Part shown: one piece after another, positions 41,443-49,613 of the stretch
Position numbering within the stretch: position 1 is the first letter of the stretch
Layout of the letters: each line of letters starts with the position of its first letter
Notes under the pieces: generated by a model
What the model was told of the DNA's origin: nothing
Database searches by the model: none
Seen by the model: the letters and a program-made list of their open reading frames with translations, nothing else
Translations under genes and position numbers: made by a program
NCBI GenBank assembly: GCA_018676855.1
Contig: JABHDY010000003.1
Span: 571,907-635,906, forward strand
Direction: 5' to 3'
Source of the DNA: Candidatus Woesearchaeota archaeon
GTDB lineage: Archaea; Nanobdellota; Nanobdellia; Woesearchaeales; GW2011-AR9
DNA length: 64,000 nt

Positions 41443-41531
41443 CTTTTAAATACAAGCACAAATTAGGTTTAAATTGAGAGAAATAAAACGGAGGATGTCC
41501 GCAACGTAAATAATAAGGCGGATACTACAAA
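41443..41531 (+). promoter_or_regulatory. Promoter and leader of the exosome operon
   Basis: CTTTTAAATACA (about 41443-41454) predicts a start near 41472 and an about 60-base leader. Within it CGGA (41489-41492) can pair with TCCG (41498-41501), and TCCGC (41498-41502) can alternatively pair with GCGGA (41518-41522). A four-codon frame ATG TCC GCA ACG TAA (41495-41509) follows CGGAGG without spacing. GGCGG about 10 bases before the rrp4 ATG is the likely ribosome site. Confidence 0.4.
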
Positions 41532-42215
41532 ATGAGTGAATTATTAAAAAAAGAACGGGAAATTGTAATTCCCGGCGAAATTCTTGCTAAAGGCATGGAT
41601 TTTCTCCCTGGAGAAAACTCATACAGAGAAAATGATAACATTTATTCTAAAGCATTAGGCTTAGTCTATGTTTCTGGAAGAGTTATCAAGATAACACCAT
41701 TATCTGGTCCATATATTCCAATGGTGGGCGATAGAGTTATTGGTCGGGTAACTGACATTACAATGACTGGATGGCGTATAAATACTGGAATAGCATATTC
41801 TGGAATATTAAACGTTAAAGATGCAACTACACGTTTCATTAAGAAAGGTGAAGATTTGAGTAAAATTATTGCTATTGGTGATTATGTCATTGTTATGATT
41901 ACACAAGTAACATCACAGAGACTTATTGACTTTTCAATGCGTGATCCTGGATTGAAGAAAATTACTGGTGGCCGAGTAATAAAAATTAATTCTCATAAAG
42001 TTCCACGTATAATTGGAAAGCAAGCTAGTATGGTAACATTACTACGTGAGAAGACTGGTTGTGACATTACAGTAGGTCAAAATGGTCGAGTTTGGATACG
42101 GGGAACTCCTGAAGGTGAGTTAAAAGCTGCAAGGGCAATAAAACGTATTGAAGAACGATCTCACGAGAGCGGCCTTACAAAAAGTATGGAAACGTTCTTA
42201 GGAGGTGCACAATAA
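41532..42215 (+). CDS. rrp4: Exosome RNA-binding subunit Rrp4
   Basis: 227 residues. N-terminal domain 'REIVIPGEILAKGMDFLPG', S1 domain about 60-135 ('GDRVIGRVTDITMTGWRINT'), KH domain about 140-205 with 'VPRIIGKQASMVTLLREKTG' and 'GRVWIRGTPEGELKAARAI'. Rrp4 caps the archaeal exosome and feeds RNA to the Rrp41/Rrp42 ring. Its stop overlaps the Rrp41 start by one base (TAATG). Confidence 0.95.
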   Translation: MSELLKKEREIVIPGEILAKGMDFLPGENSYRENDNIYSKALGLVYVSGRVIKITPLSGPYIPMVGDRVIGRVTDITMTGWRINTGIAYSGILNVKDATTRFIKKGEDLSKIIAIGDYVIVMITQVTSQRLIDFSMRDPGLKKITGGRVIKINSHKVPRIIGKQASMVTLLREKTGCDITVGQNGRVWIRGTPEGELKAARAIKRIEERSHESGLTKSMETFLGGAQ

Positions 42216-42925
42216 TGGCATACACAAAACGATTAGACGATAGACAAAATGATGAATTGCGTCCTATGAGTGCAAAGGCTGGCGTTATTCCTAACGCAGA
42301 CGGTTCTGCATCTTTTATAGCAGGAAAAACAACTGCTATTGTTGCAGTGTACGGTCCTCGAGAATTGTTTCCAAAGTTTAAACAAAACCCTAAGAAAGGA
42401 CTTTTACGATGTCATTATGCTATGATGCCATTTTCTGGTTCTGGTGAAAGGATTCGACCGGGAACAAGCAGAAGAGCACAAGAAATTTCAATGGTCATGG
42501 AACATGCATTACTTCCAGTAATTGATTTAAAAGAATTTCCTAACTCTGTTGTTGACGTTTACATTCAATTACCACAAACAGATGCAGGAACAAGATGTGC
42601 TGCAATATCAGCAGCGTCAATTGCTCTAGCGGATGCAGGTATTCCGATGAAAGATATGATTAGTAGTGTTGCTGTGGGTCAAGTAGACGGAACAATTGTT
42701 GCAGATTTAAGTTACGGTGAAGAATCGTACCCAGGAATTGTGTCTGATATTCCTATTGCAATGACACATAACACCAAACAAGTTACATTACTTCAAATGG
42801 ACGGAGAAATAACGAAAGAAGATCTTTCAAAAGCTCTTGAAGTTGCAAAACCTGCAATGGATAAAGTGTACGAAGTACAAATGAAAGCGCTTAAAGATAA
42901 ATTTTCCGTGGAGAATAAAAAATGA
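42215..42925 (+). CDS. rrp41: Exosome catalytic subunit Rrp41
   Basis: 236 residues. RNase PH fold with phosphorolytic activity, degrading RNA 3'-5' (or adding heteropolymeric tails). 'GVIPNADGSASFIAGKT' and 'RPGTSRRAQEISMVMEHAL' (the phosphate-binding Arg region), 'QTDAGTRCAAISAASIALAD' and 'VGQVDGTIVADLSYGEE' with the catalytic Asp residues. It overlaps rrp42 by ATGA and rrp4 by one base. Confidence 0.96.
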   Translation: MAYTKRLDDRQNDELRPMSAKAGVIPNADGSASFIAGKTTAIVAVYGPRELFPKFKQNPKKGLLRCHYAMMPFSGSGERIRPGTSRRAQEISMVMEHALLPVIDLKEFPNSVVDVYIQLPQTDAGTRCAAISAASIALADAGIPMKDMISSVAVGQVDGTIVADLSYGEESYPGIVSDIPIAMTHNTKQVTLLQMDGEITKEDLSKALEVAKPAMDKVYEVQMKALKDKFSVENKK

Positions 42926-43704
42926 TAGTGAATCAAACTACAATCAAAGAACTTGCTGGTAAAAAAATGCGAATCGATGGCAGAAAATTTACTGAGTATA
43001 GAACGCCTATTACTGTAGAAACAAACATTTCGTGGACGGCTGAAGGGTCTGCACGTGTTCAGTTAGGCGAAACTGTTGTTATGGCAGGTGTCAAATTGTC
43101 ACTTGAAAAACCGTACAATGATACCCCTGATCAGGGTGGTATTATGATTAATGCTGAGTTAACACCACTTTCAAGCTCTGAGTATGAATCTGGTCCTCCA
43201 GGTATCAAAGCTATTGAACTTTCTCGTGTTACTGACAGAGGTATTCGTGAAGCGAAGGCTATTGACATGAAACAACTCTGTGTTGTACCAGGAGAAAAAG
43301 CATGGTTTGTTATAATTGATATTGTTACAATTAACGATGCAGGAAATTTGTTTGATGTTGCTGGACTTGCAACACTTGCTGCACTGAAAGCTGCTCGTTT
43401 CCCAGTTGTTGATGAAGAAACAGGAGCTATTGATTATAAGAAGAAAACTGATAAACCTCTTCCATTAACAAAAGAACCGTTACCAGTAACAGTGTACAAA
43501 ATCAATGGCAATTTACTTGTTGATCCAACAGCTGAAGAAGAAAAAGTGTATGATGCACGATTAACTGTAGCAACTGATGAGAAAGGAACAATTTCAGCTA
43601 TGCAGAAAGGTGGAGAAGCACCACTTTCAACTGATGAGATTTCCCAGATGATGGACATGGCTCAGGAAAAAGCAACATTTTTACGGGGTGTATTGGATAA
43701 ATGA
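42922..43704 (+). CDS. rrp42: Exosome subunit Rrp42
   Basis: 260 residues. RNase PH-fold structural partner of Rrp41: '[18 protein letters not shown]', '[17 protein letters not shown]', '[18 protein letters not shown]', '[20 protein letters not shown]'. The catalytic Asp pattern of Rrp41 is absent, as normal for Rrp42. Overlap with rpoK (ATGA) continues the chain of coupled genes. Confidence 0.95.
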   Translation: MIVNQTTIKELAGKKMRIDGRKFTEYRTPITVETNISWTAEGSARVQLGETVVMAGVKLSLEKPYNDTPDQGGIMINAELTPLSSSEYESGPPGIKAIELSRVTDRGIREAKAIDMKQLCVVPGEKAWFVIIDIVTINDAGNLFDVAGLATLAALKAARFPVVDEETGAIDYKKKTDKPLPLTKEPLPVTVYKINGNLLVDPTAEEEKVYDARLTVATDEKGTISAMQKGGEAPLSTDEISQMMDMAQEKATFLRGVLDK

Positions 43705-43916
43705 CGACCGAAAAAATAACATATACAAAATATGAAAAAGCGCGAATGATTGGTTCGCGAGCTTTACAACTGTCTATGGGTGCACCGTTCCTCTTAAAAT
43801 TGTCTGAGGAAGATTTAGGAAAGATTGACTTCAATCCAATTGAAATTGCTTTATTGGAATTTGACGAAGAGGTCTTACCTATTACTGTAAAGCGACCTGT
43901 TGCACGTTCTTCATAA
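43701..43916 (+). CDS. rpoK: RNA polymerase subunit K (Rpb6/omega homolog)
   Basis: 71 residues. '[20 protein letters not shown]' matches the Rpb6/RpoK core and omega-like helix; '[17 protein letters not shown]' is the conserved end. RpoK assembles RNA polymerase. It ends the exosome gene string; in many archaea L37Ae and RpoP occupy the place after rrp42. Confidence 0.93.
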   Translation: MTTEKITYTKYEKARMIGSRALQLSMGAPFLLKLSEEDLGKIDFNPIEIALLEFDEEVLPITVKRPVARSS

Positions 43917-43940
43917 TTTTTATTTTATTTCTTTTTTACA

Positions 43941-44231
43941 ATGAATAATACAATAACACAAGAAAAGTTGAATTCTTATTTTTCTATTACCAAAGAAGCT
44001 CTTGATAAAGCGAAAGATGCGTTTGATTCTGCACGACAAGAGCAAGCAGAAGATTTTTTTGATATGGCAGAACGGTATTATAATGATGCACGGTATTTTC
44101 TAGATAAGAAAAAAGATATGGTGTTGGCATTTGCAGCATTGAATTATGCACATGGCTGGTTAGATGCTGGTGCACGTATTGGGTTGTTTAAAGTTACTGA
44201 TAGTAGATTGTTTACTGTAGATTCTAAATAA
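43941..44231 (+). CDS. DUF357 family protein
   Basis: 96 residues of two long helices, 'LNSYFSITKEALDKAKDAF' and 'FFDMAERYYNDARYFLDKK', ending 'ALNYAHGWLDAGARIGLF'. Matches the archaeal DUF357 family. Helical bundle of unknown role, widely conserved near information-processing genes. Begins 24 bp after rpoK with a T-rich stretch between. Confidence 0.85.
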   Translation: MNNTITQEKLNSYFSITKEALDKAKDAFDSARQEQAEDFFDMAERYYNDARYFLDKKKDMVLAFAALNYAHGWLDAGARIGLFKVTDSRLFTVDSK

Positions 44232-44350
44232 CTACTAAAAAGTACTCACTTGCAAAACATTTATAAAGAAAATTGAATTATGGTGAAATAGGATAGTAAA
44301 AAGGGGTTTTTGAGTGAAAAGTATACATAATCACAGGGGGAAGGACTACA

Positions 44351-45136
44351 ATGCTCGTTCAAAAAGACTTTTTAACAAAACTCAAAGACTTCGGTCTAAA
44401 CTCGTATGAAAGCAAACTATGGATTGCTCTGTTAAGTAGGGGAGTTTCTACTGCGGGTGAATTATCTGATATTTCTAATGTACCAAGAAGTCGAACATAT
44501 GATGTTTTAGAAAGTCTTGAAAAGAAAGGATTTATCATTGTAAAAGTTGGAAAACCGATTAAGTATCTTGCTGTTCCACCCTCAGAAGTTGTTGAACGTG
44601 TAAAGAAGAAAATTGTTGAAGATGCTGACCAAAAAAGTAAAGTTTTATCACAACTTAAAGATAGCGATGTTCTGGGACAATTAAACACATTACATACAGA
44701 AGGTGTCAAACTCGTTGATCCTACTGATCGTTCAGGCGCATTCCGTGGCCGAGATAAAGTTCATGACCATTTAGTTTCAATGATCAAAAGAGCAAAGAAA
44801 TCAATTACATTAATGACATCAAAAGAAGGTGCAGACCGTAAATATGATGTTTTATCAAATCATCTTAAAAGAGCGTCAAAAACAGGGGTTGACGTACGGA
44901 TAGCAGTTCCTTCAAGCGTAAGTAAAGAAACTGTTGCACAGTATGGAACTTTTTCTGTATTAAAACAATTTAAAAGTACAAATGCGCGATTCTGTATGAT
45001 TGACGGCAAAGAAGTTCTTGTATTCTTAACAGACGATAAAAAAGTTCATAAAAGTTATGACTGTGCTGTTTGGTTAGATGCACCATACTTCGTTGATTAC
45101 TTTGATAAATTGTTCCAGAATGAATGGAGCAAATAA
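44351..45136 (+). CDS. TrmB-family transcriptional regulator
   Basis: 261 residues. Winged helix 'LKDFGLNSYESKLWIALLS' then 'ELSDISNVPRSRTYDVLESL' with 'KKGFIIVKVGKPIKYLAV' as wing, typical of TrmB. A coiled linker follows and the C-terminal half has the phospholipase-D-like sugar-binding fold of TrmB ('HLVSMIKRAKKSITLMTSKEG'). Such regulators repress or activate sugar metabolism genes in response to sugars. GGGGGAAGGA precedes the ATG; TATA-like ACATTTATAAAG lies at about 44256-44267, leaving a leader of about 65 bases. Confidence 0.9.
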   Translation: MLVQKDFLTKLKDFGLNSYESKLWIALLSRGVSTAGELSDISNVPRSRTYDVLESLEKKGFIIVKVGKPIKYLAVPPSEVVERVKKKIVEDADQKSKVLSQLKDSDVLGQLNTLHTEGVKLVDPTDRSGAFRGRDKVHDHLVSMIKRAKKSITLMTSKEGADRKYDVLSNHLKRASKTGVDVRIAVPSSVSKETVAQYGTFSVLKQFKSTNARFCMIDGKEVLVFLTDDKKVHKSYDCAVWLDAPYFVDYFDKLFQNEWSK

Positions 45137-45195
45137 ATATTTATTTTTAATATTTTTTAGTTATATTTTTAAACATCATTTCTTTCCCAATCTAA

Positions 45196-45543
45196 ATGAC
45201 AACATATAAACAAGTAATTCTTGTACGGCAAGATCTAAAGTTGCCTAAAGGTAAAGCAGCAGCACAGGTAGCACATGCATCTGTAGAGGCTGTTCTTAAG
45301 TCTGATGCGTCAATTGTTAAAGCATGGAGAGAAGAAGGTATGGCAAAAATTGTTCTTAAAGTGAAAGATGAGAAAGAATTGATCCAATATTTTCAAGAAG
45401 CGAAAGATTCTGGGATAAAAGCATCTCTTATTACAGATGCAGGAAGAACAGTTATTGCTCCTGGAACAAAAACGTGTGTTGCTATTGGTCCTGATGAAGA
45501 GGAGAAGATAGATGCCCTTACAAGCGAACTTTCACTTCTCTAA
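45196..45543 (+). CDS. pth2: Peptidyl-tRNA hydrolase, Pth2 type
   Basis: 115 residues. Archaeal/eukaryotic Pth2: 'KQVILVRQDLKLPKGKAAAQ' then 'VAHASVEAVL', 'GIKASLITDAGRTVIAPGTKT' and 'CVAIGPDEEEKIDALTSEL'. It frees tRNA from stalled peptidyl-tRNA. TATA-like TTTTTAAAC lies 30 bp before the ATG. Confidence 0.95.
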   Translation: MTTYKQVILVRQDLKLPKGKAAAQVAHASVEAVLKSDASIVKAWREEGMAKIVLKVKDEKELIQYFQEAKDSGIKASLITDAGRTVIAPGTKTCVAIGPDEEEKIDALTSELSLL

Positions 45544-45577
45544 CCCCATTCTATACTCAAAAAGCAAACTTTCTACT

Positions 45578-45609
45578 TTTTGGTATATACCAAAATGTTT
45601 AGTACTAAA
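45578..45609. promoter_or_regulatory. Two palindromes upstream of the L44e operon
   Basis: Perfect 18-bp palindrome TTTTGGTATATACCAAAA (45578-45595), then after two bases the perfect 12-bp palindrome TTTAGTACTAAA (45598-45609). They lie in the 138-bp gap between pth2 and L44e, 35-75 bp upstream of the TATA-like element. They look like operators for a dimeric regulator. Confidence 0.5.
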
Positions 45610-45645
45610 ACTAAGAATTAAACATTTTAAGTATATAAACATAAT

Positions 45646-45655
45646 ATTTATAAAT
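45646..45655 (+). promoter_or_regulatory. TATA-like element before L44e
   Basis: ATTTATAAAT 27-36 bp before the L44e ATG at 45682 predicts a leader of only a few bases. Confidence 0.5.
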
Positions 45656-45681
45656 AGACCACACTCCAAGCACATAAACAC

Positions 45682-45990
45682 ATGAAAATTCCAAAATCTG
45701 CTAAAAGACTGTGTAAAACCTGTAAGAAACATACAGAGCAAAAGATAGCACAGAATAAGAAGCGTACAGCAAGTTCTCTGAGTTGGGGTTCTAAATATAG
45801 AGCTCGGAAACGTGGCGATGCTCGTGGTACTGGTAGTCATGGAAGATATTCAAAACCTGCAGTGTCAAAATGGAAACGGACTGGCGCTAAAGCAACGAAA
45901 AAGACAGATTTACGATATACATGTAATGTCTGTAAGAAAATGAGTTGTCAGGGATCTGGAATAAGAGCAAAACGTGTTGAGTTTATTTAA
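45682..45990 (+). CDS. rpl44e: Large ribosomal subunit protein L44e (eL42)
   Basis: 102 residues. Zinc ribbon Cys-x2-Cys ('LCKTCKKHTEQK') and 'YTCNVCKKMSCQGSG' as in L44e, with a basic middle 'SSLSWGSKYRARKRGDARG'. Component of the 50S E-site region. First gene of the conserved archaeal cluster L44e-S27e-aIF2alpha-Nop10. Confidence 0.94.
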   Translation: MKIPKSAKRLCKTCKKHTEQKIAQNKKRTASSLSWGSKYRARKRGDARGTGSHGRYSKPAVSKWKRTGAKATKKTDLRYTCNVCKKMSCQGSGIRAKRVEFI

Positions 45991-45991
45991 A

Positions 45992-46165
45992 ATGGAAACA
46001 AAAAGCAAATTCATAAAAGTACGTTGTTCAAAGTGTAAAAACGAACAGATAGTATTTGGTAATGCAAGTAATATTGTCTATTGTTTAGTTTGTAATGATA
46101 AAATAGCGTATCCTACTGGCGGTAAATCGAAAGTTTCTGCTCGGGTTCTTGAAGTTTTAGAATAG
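45992..46165 (+). CDS. rps27e: Small ribosomal subunit protein S27e
   Basis: 57 residues from ATG 45992, one base after the L44e stop. Zinc finger 'VRCSKCKNEQIVFGNASN' and 'VYCLVCNDKIAYPTGGK' (two Cys pairs). The upstream in-frame codons belong to L44e and are rejected. Confidence 0.93.
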   Translation: METKSKFIKVRCSKCKNEQIVFGNASNIVYCLVCNDKIAYPTGGKSKVSARVLEVLE

Positions 46166-46206
46166 TTCTCCAAACATTTATAAAAGAGGATATGTTGTAG
46201 GGTTTT

Positions 46207-46986
46207 ATGTTTTATAAACGTCATGGCTTACCTGAAGAAGGAGAAATAGTACTCTGTAAAGTTACTAAGATTTATCCTAACTCCGTGTTTGTTGATATGA
46301 TTGAGTATAACGATTCTGGGATGGTACACATTTCTGAAGTATCTCCAGGAAGAATACGTAATCTTCGTGATTATGTTAGTGAGGGCCGTCAGATAGTTTG
46401 TAAGGTTCTTCGAATTGATACCCAGAAGGGACATATTGATCTTTCATTACGGCGAGTAAATTCAACACAGAGAAGAGAAAAACTTGATGAAGTTAAGCAG
46501 GAACTGAAAGCAGAACAACTTCTCAAAAACCTTGCCAAGAAATTGAACAAGAAAGTTGACGAATTATACAAAGAAGTTACAAAAGAAATCTTCACACAAT
46601 ATTCACACCTTTACCTATGTTTTAAAGATATTGTTGATGGGAGTTTTGACATCACAACATTAGATTTAGACAAAAAAGTAGCACAGGAAATACATGGTGC
46701 AGTTCTTGAAAAATTCAAACCAAAACAGATTACGATCAAAGGAGAAATTAAACTTCACACGTACTCTTCAGAGGGCATTGAAAAGATAAAAATCATATTA
46801 CAAGAAATTGAAAAAGTGTCTTCAACACTAAGTTTATTTTACCTCGGAGCTGGAAGGTACAAGTTAGTTATTATAGATTTTGATTATAAACCAGCTGAAG
46901 CAACATTAAAGAAAGTACTTGTAATAGTACAAAAATTTAATGATAAACTTTCCTCAGCAGAATTTGAGAGAGAAAAAGGTGAGTAG
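46207..46986 (+). CDS. Translation initiation factor 2 alpha subunit
   Basis: 259 residues. aIF2-alpha: N-terminal S1 domain 'GEIVLCKVTKIYPNSVFVDM' and 'GMVHISEVSPGRIRNLRDYV', a helical domain about 90-170, and the C-terminal ferredoxin-like domain 'IEKIKIILQEIEKVSSTLSL'. It helps aIF2-gamma deliver initiator tRNA. Follows S27e by 41 bases. Confidence 0.95.
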   Translation: MFYKRHGLPEEGEIVLCKVTKIYPNSVFVDMIEYNDSGMVHISEVSPGRIRNLRDYVSEGRQIVCKVLRIDTQKGHIDLSLRRVNSTQRREKLDEVKQELKAEQLLKNLAKKLNKKVDELYKEVTKEIFTQYSHLYLCFKDIVDGSFDITTLDLDKKVAQEIHGAVLEKFKPKQITIKGEIKLHTYSSEGIEKIKIILQEIEKVSSTLSLFYLGAGRYKLVIIDFDYKPAEATLKKVLVIVQKFNDKLSSAEFEREKGE

Positions 46987-46994
46987 GGTAAATT

Positions 46995-47174
46995 ATGGCA
47001 CAACATATCCATACTTGTTCTGTGTGTAAAGTCTATACATTAGAAGAAACCTGTCCGCAATGTAATGCAAAAACTGTTCTTCCAAAACCTCCAAAATTCT
47101 CTCCCGAAGATAAGTATGGAGATTATAGAAGAAAAGTAAAACGGGAAGAATTGTGTAAGAAAGGGCTGTGCTAA
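46995..47174 (+). CDS. nop10: H/ACA ribonucleoprotein subunit Nop10
   Basis: 59 residues. Zinc ribbon Cys8-x2-Cys11 and Cys20-x2-Cys23 ('HTCSVCKVYTLEETCPQC'), then 'PKPPKFSPEDKYGDYRRK', the Nop10 signature that wraps the Cbf5 pseudouridine synthase. 8 bp after aIF2-alpha, the normal archaeal order. It ends with two extra Cys in 'LCKKGLC'. Confidence 0.92.
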   Translation: MAQHIHTCSVCKVYTLEETCPQCNAKTVLPKPPKFSPEDKYGDYRRKVKREELCKKGLC

Positions 47175-47178
47175 ATAA

Positions 47179-48738
47179 TCAATTTTTAATTATGTACGAA
47201 TTCTTTGCTTTTTCATTGTCTTGTCTAAACAATGGATGATTAAAAACGTACATGTTGATGATTGGCTTCAATTTCTTATTTTTTGTGTATGATTCTTTAA
47301 AGTCTGGATTGACATCCATTAGTTCGTCAAGAATAACTCTTGAATATACATTTTTTAATGGTGCTGATGGTTTGTGATTTTTTTTAAGTTCTATATGGAT
47401 ATGAAACTGAACGTTATGATCGTTGTCATATTTCTTTTGTATTTTAAACCGGTTTGTCTTTTTCGCAACGTCTTTACTTTTCATAATACTCGTTTCAATT
47501 TGGTCTGGAAAAACGTTTGCTCCATCAAAACTAAGCGTTCCATCACTTCTCCCAAAAATACATAAAAATGGTAATTTTACAAGATCTTTTTTTGAACGAG
47601 AGGTTTTTGTCAAATAATTGTTCAAGAAGTTTTTATCGTGCTTTTCCATGGCAGCAATAAGTTTATTGTACGAAAATCTTTTACCTTCGTCATGAAGATT
47701 ATATTTAATTTTTTGTATTGCAGCTTTTTTATCAAGAAGAGTTATTTCAAATTCAGGTTTTCCATCTTTATTAGTTATGTTCCTTATATAATGAACTGTA
47801 GGATTATATTGAAAAATCATTGGTAATTCTTTTTCTTCACCAAATAACGTTTCTCGAAGTTCTTTATTGCGTGCAACCACTTTCCGAATATGATGACATA
47901 ATGGACTTTCAAACCCAATACCTATATCGACATCTGATGCTCCATATGACGAAATTATCTTTGAATTTTTGTGTAATTTTTTTCGTATATGGTTCACCCA
48001 TTCTAATGTTACGCCTTCCCCGCCAGTTACTAAATCGATATTGTACCGTTTCCAGTTAATTTCTTTACTACATTCGTCAATAAGGTTCTTTACAAATGGA
48101 GGATAACCACCAATAAGGTAATTCTTTTTTGTACCAAACATCTTAAGCGTTTTTACAATATCTTTTGGGTCAGTTGCAGTATTTTTTACAAGTGCCATAC
48201 GTTCCATTAACTCACAGAATTTAACGCCGGTTGCCCACGGACCTGTTGACCATGCACTTATAACTAGAAAGTTTTTTGAGTTACCATCAAAGACATAATT
48301 AAATTCAAACTTTAATGATTTATACAAAATGTTTTGTTCTTCAAAATTATGTATCCAATTTGTTGCAACTCCGCTTGTTCCACCACTTTCGTCAATGTTA
48401 CCATGTGCGGGAAGTTTTCCATACATGCATCGTGCTTCTATCGGATATTTCTTGACATAATTTATCTTACTTTTCTGTGGAACATATTTATTAAAATCAT
48501 TAACGTTTTTTATCTCTCTATAATTAACATGATGTTTTTTAAGAAGTTTCTGATATGCTGGCGTTTTTTTTGCAGCGTTCTTGAATGCTGAAACAACTTT
48601 TCTTTCAGATATTGCTTCTAATGCATCAGGATTAGAATGTGTCACGAACCATTTAGTTCGCGAATACTTATTAAGAAGAAATGACTCAACAACTTCAAGA
48701 ACTGGTACTGGAGTTATCTTTACAAGCGTTTTTAACAT
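47179..48738 (-). CDS. GH3/PaaK-like acyl-adenylating enzyme
   Basis: 519 residues. Weak but coherent ANL-superfamily features: P-loop-like 'IDESGGTSGVATNW' (117-123 core), 'YLIGGYPPFVKNLIDECSK', 'VTGGEGVTLEW' and 'ISSYGASDVDIGIGFES' (the Y-G-x-x-D adenylate motif). This resembles PaaK/CapK or plant GH3 enzymes that activate carboxylic acids with ATP. A substrate is not apparent. Convergent with Nop10 (4 bp between stops). It starts after GAGATG. Confidence 0.7.
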   Translation of the reverse strand: MLKTLVKITPVPVLEVVESFLLNKYSRTKWFVTHSNPDALEAISERKVVSAFKNAAKKTPAYQKLLKKHHVNYREIKNVNDFNKYVPQKSKINYVKKYPIEARCMYGKLPAHGNIDESGGTSGVATNWIHNFEEQNILYKSLKFEFNYVFDGNSKNFLVISAWSTGPWATGVKFCELMERMALVKNTATDPKDIVKTLKMFGTKKNYLIGGYPPFVKNLIDECSKEINWKRYNIDLVTGGEGVTLEWVNHIRKKLHKNSKIISSYGASDVDIGIGFESPLCHHIRKVVARNKELRETLFGEEKELPMIFQYNPTVHYIRNITNKDGKPEFEITLLDKKAAIQKIKYNLHDEGKRFSYNKLIAAMEKHDKNFLNNYLTKTSRSKKDLVKLPFLCIFGRSDGTLSFDGANVFPDQIETSIMKSKDVAKKTNRFKIQKKYDNDHNVQFHIHIELKKNHKPSAPLKNVYSRVILDELMDVNPDFKESYTKNKKLKPIINMYVFNHPLFRQDNEKAKNSYIIKN

Positions 48739-48875
48739 AATTTCATCTCTTTATGATAAGAATTATTGTGTTAGTGTATATTAATGTTTCTTCTTAGAAT
48801 ATATACTAGAGGATATAAATGTTTAAATATCATTCTCATCGTTAAGTAGTAAATAACATATAAAGGTGAAATAAT

Positions 48876-49565
48876 ATGACAATTCCAACTAATAGAGATT
48901 CTGGTCGAGATGGACCTAAAGCATACATAGTTGCTCCTGATGGAAGGTCTTTAGAATCAGAAGAAAATTTAGTGTATACTGTCCCAAATCTTGTTTTACT
49001 AACAGAAGATGATAAACATGTTTTAGACTTAACAAGTGCAGCTATACATCGACAGCTAAAATCAGTCGTTGGTAATAATTATGCTCGATCTGTGAGTGTT
49101 GTTAATGCAGAAAATGTTCCTGAGGCACGTCAACATCTTGCTTTATTTAAAGAATATTCTCCTGAAGGAAGAGTATCAAGTCTTCTTGATTACAATATGG
49201 GAAAGAGCGATGTTTCACGAAAACCAACAGAAAGTCTTTTTTATAATGGTGACGGTGACGACTTCCTTCATTTTGCAAAGAATGGTGGTGTTGCATTTTT
49301 CTTAAGTGGGTACATTAGAGACGTTGAAGCATCAGAAAGAGTTCGCGAGTTGGCACAAGATGTAACTGGAGACTTCAAACGTTTTGCTATTGGATATGCT
49401 GAAAAAGGAAACTATGGCGCTTCTGTCGACGGAATATGTCGTTTGATGGCTACTGCAGTGCAAAGACCAAAAGGTACAGCTTCACTAAAAAAAGCTCTTG
49501 TGAGGCCAGGAATAGATCTTCGTTTGGAGAAACTCTTGTTAGCAGAGTCTCAGAGAAGAAGATAA
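48876..49565 (+). CDS. Diverged response-regulator receiver protein
   Basis: 229 residues. I infer a receiver (REC) fold from an N-terminal strand 'NLVLLTEDDKHVLDL' with acidic trio Glu44-Asp45-Asp46, strand 'SSLLDYNMGKSD' with the putative phosphate acceptor Asp105, strand 'GVAFFLSGYI' with Ser144, and 'FAIGYAEKGNY' with Lys177. Spacing between these is longer than in CheY (insertions, one about 15 residues), and no DNA-binding output domain follows, only a basic helical tail. GGTGA precedes the ATG. It converges with a histidine kinase gene 48 bp downstream, supporting a two-component pair. Confidence 0.6.
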   Translation: MTIPTNRDSGRDGPKAYIVAPDGRSLESEENLVYTVPNLVLLTEDDKHVLDLTSAAIHRQLKSVVGNNYARSVSVVNAENVPEARQHLALFKEYSPEGRVSSLLDYNMGKSDVSRKPTESLFYNGDGDDFLHFAKNGGVAFFLSGYIRDVEASERVRELAQDVTGDFKRFAIGYAEKGNYGASVDGICRLMATAVQRPKGTASLKKALVRPGIDLRLEKLLLAESQRRR

Positions 49566-49613
49566 TATTCTTATTTTTTAAAAAAATATAACTCTTAATT
49601 ATTTCTTAACTAT

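Noticed and set aside
41495-41509. Four-codon upstream frame as a real leader peptide
   Set aside because: The ribosome site abuts the ATG with no spacing, so efficient initiation is unlikely; kept only as part of the leader remark.
48581-48784. Frame antisense to the start of the GH3-like gene
   Set aside because: It lacks a promoter and ribosome site and mirrors a longer supported gene.
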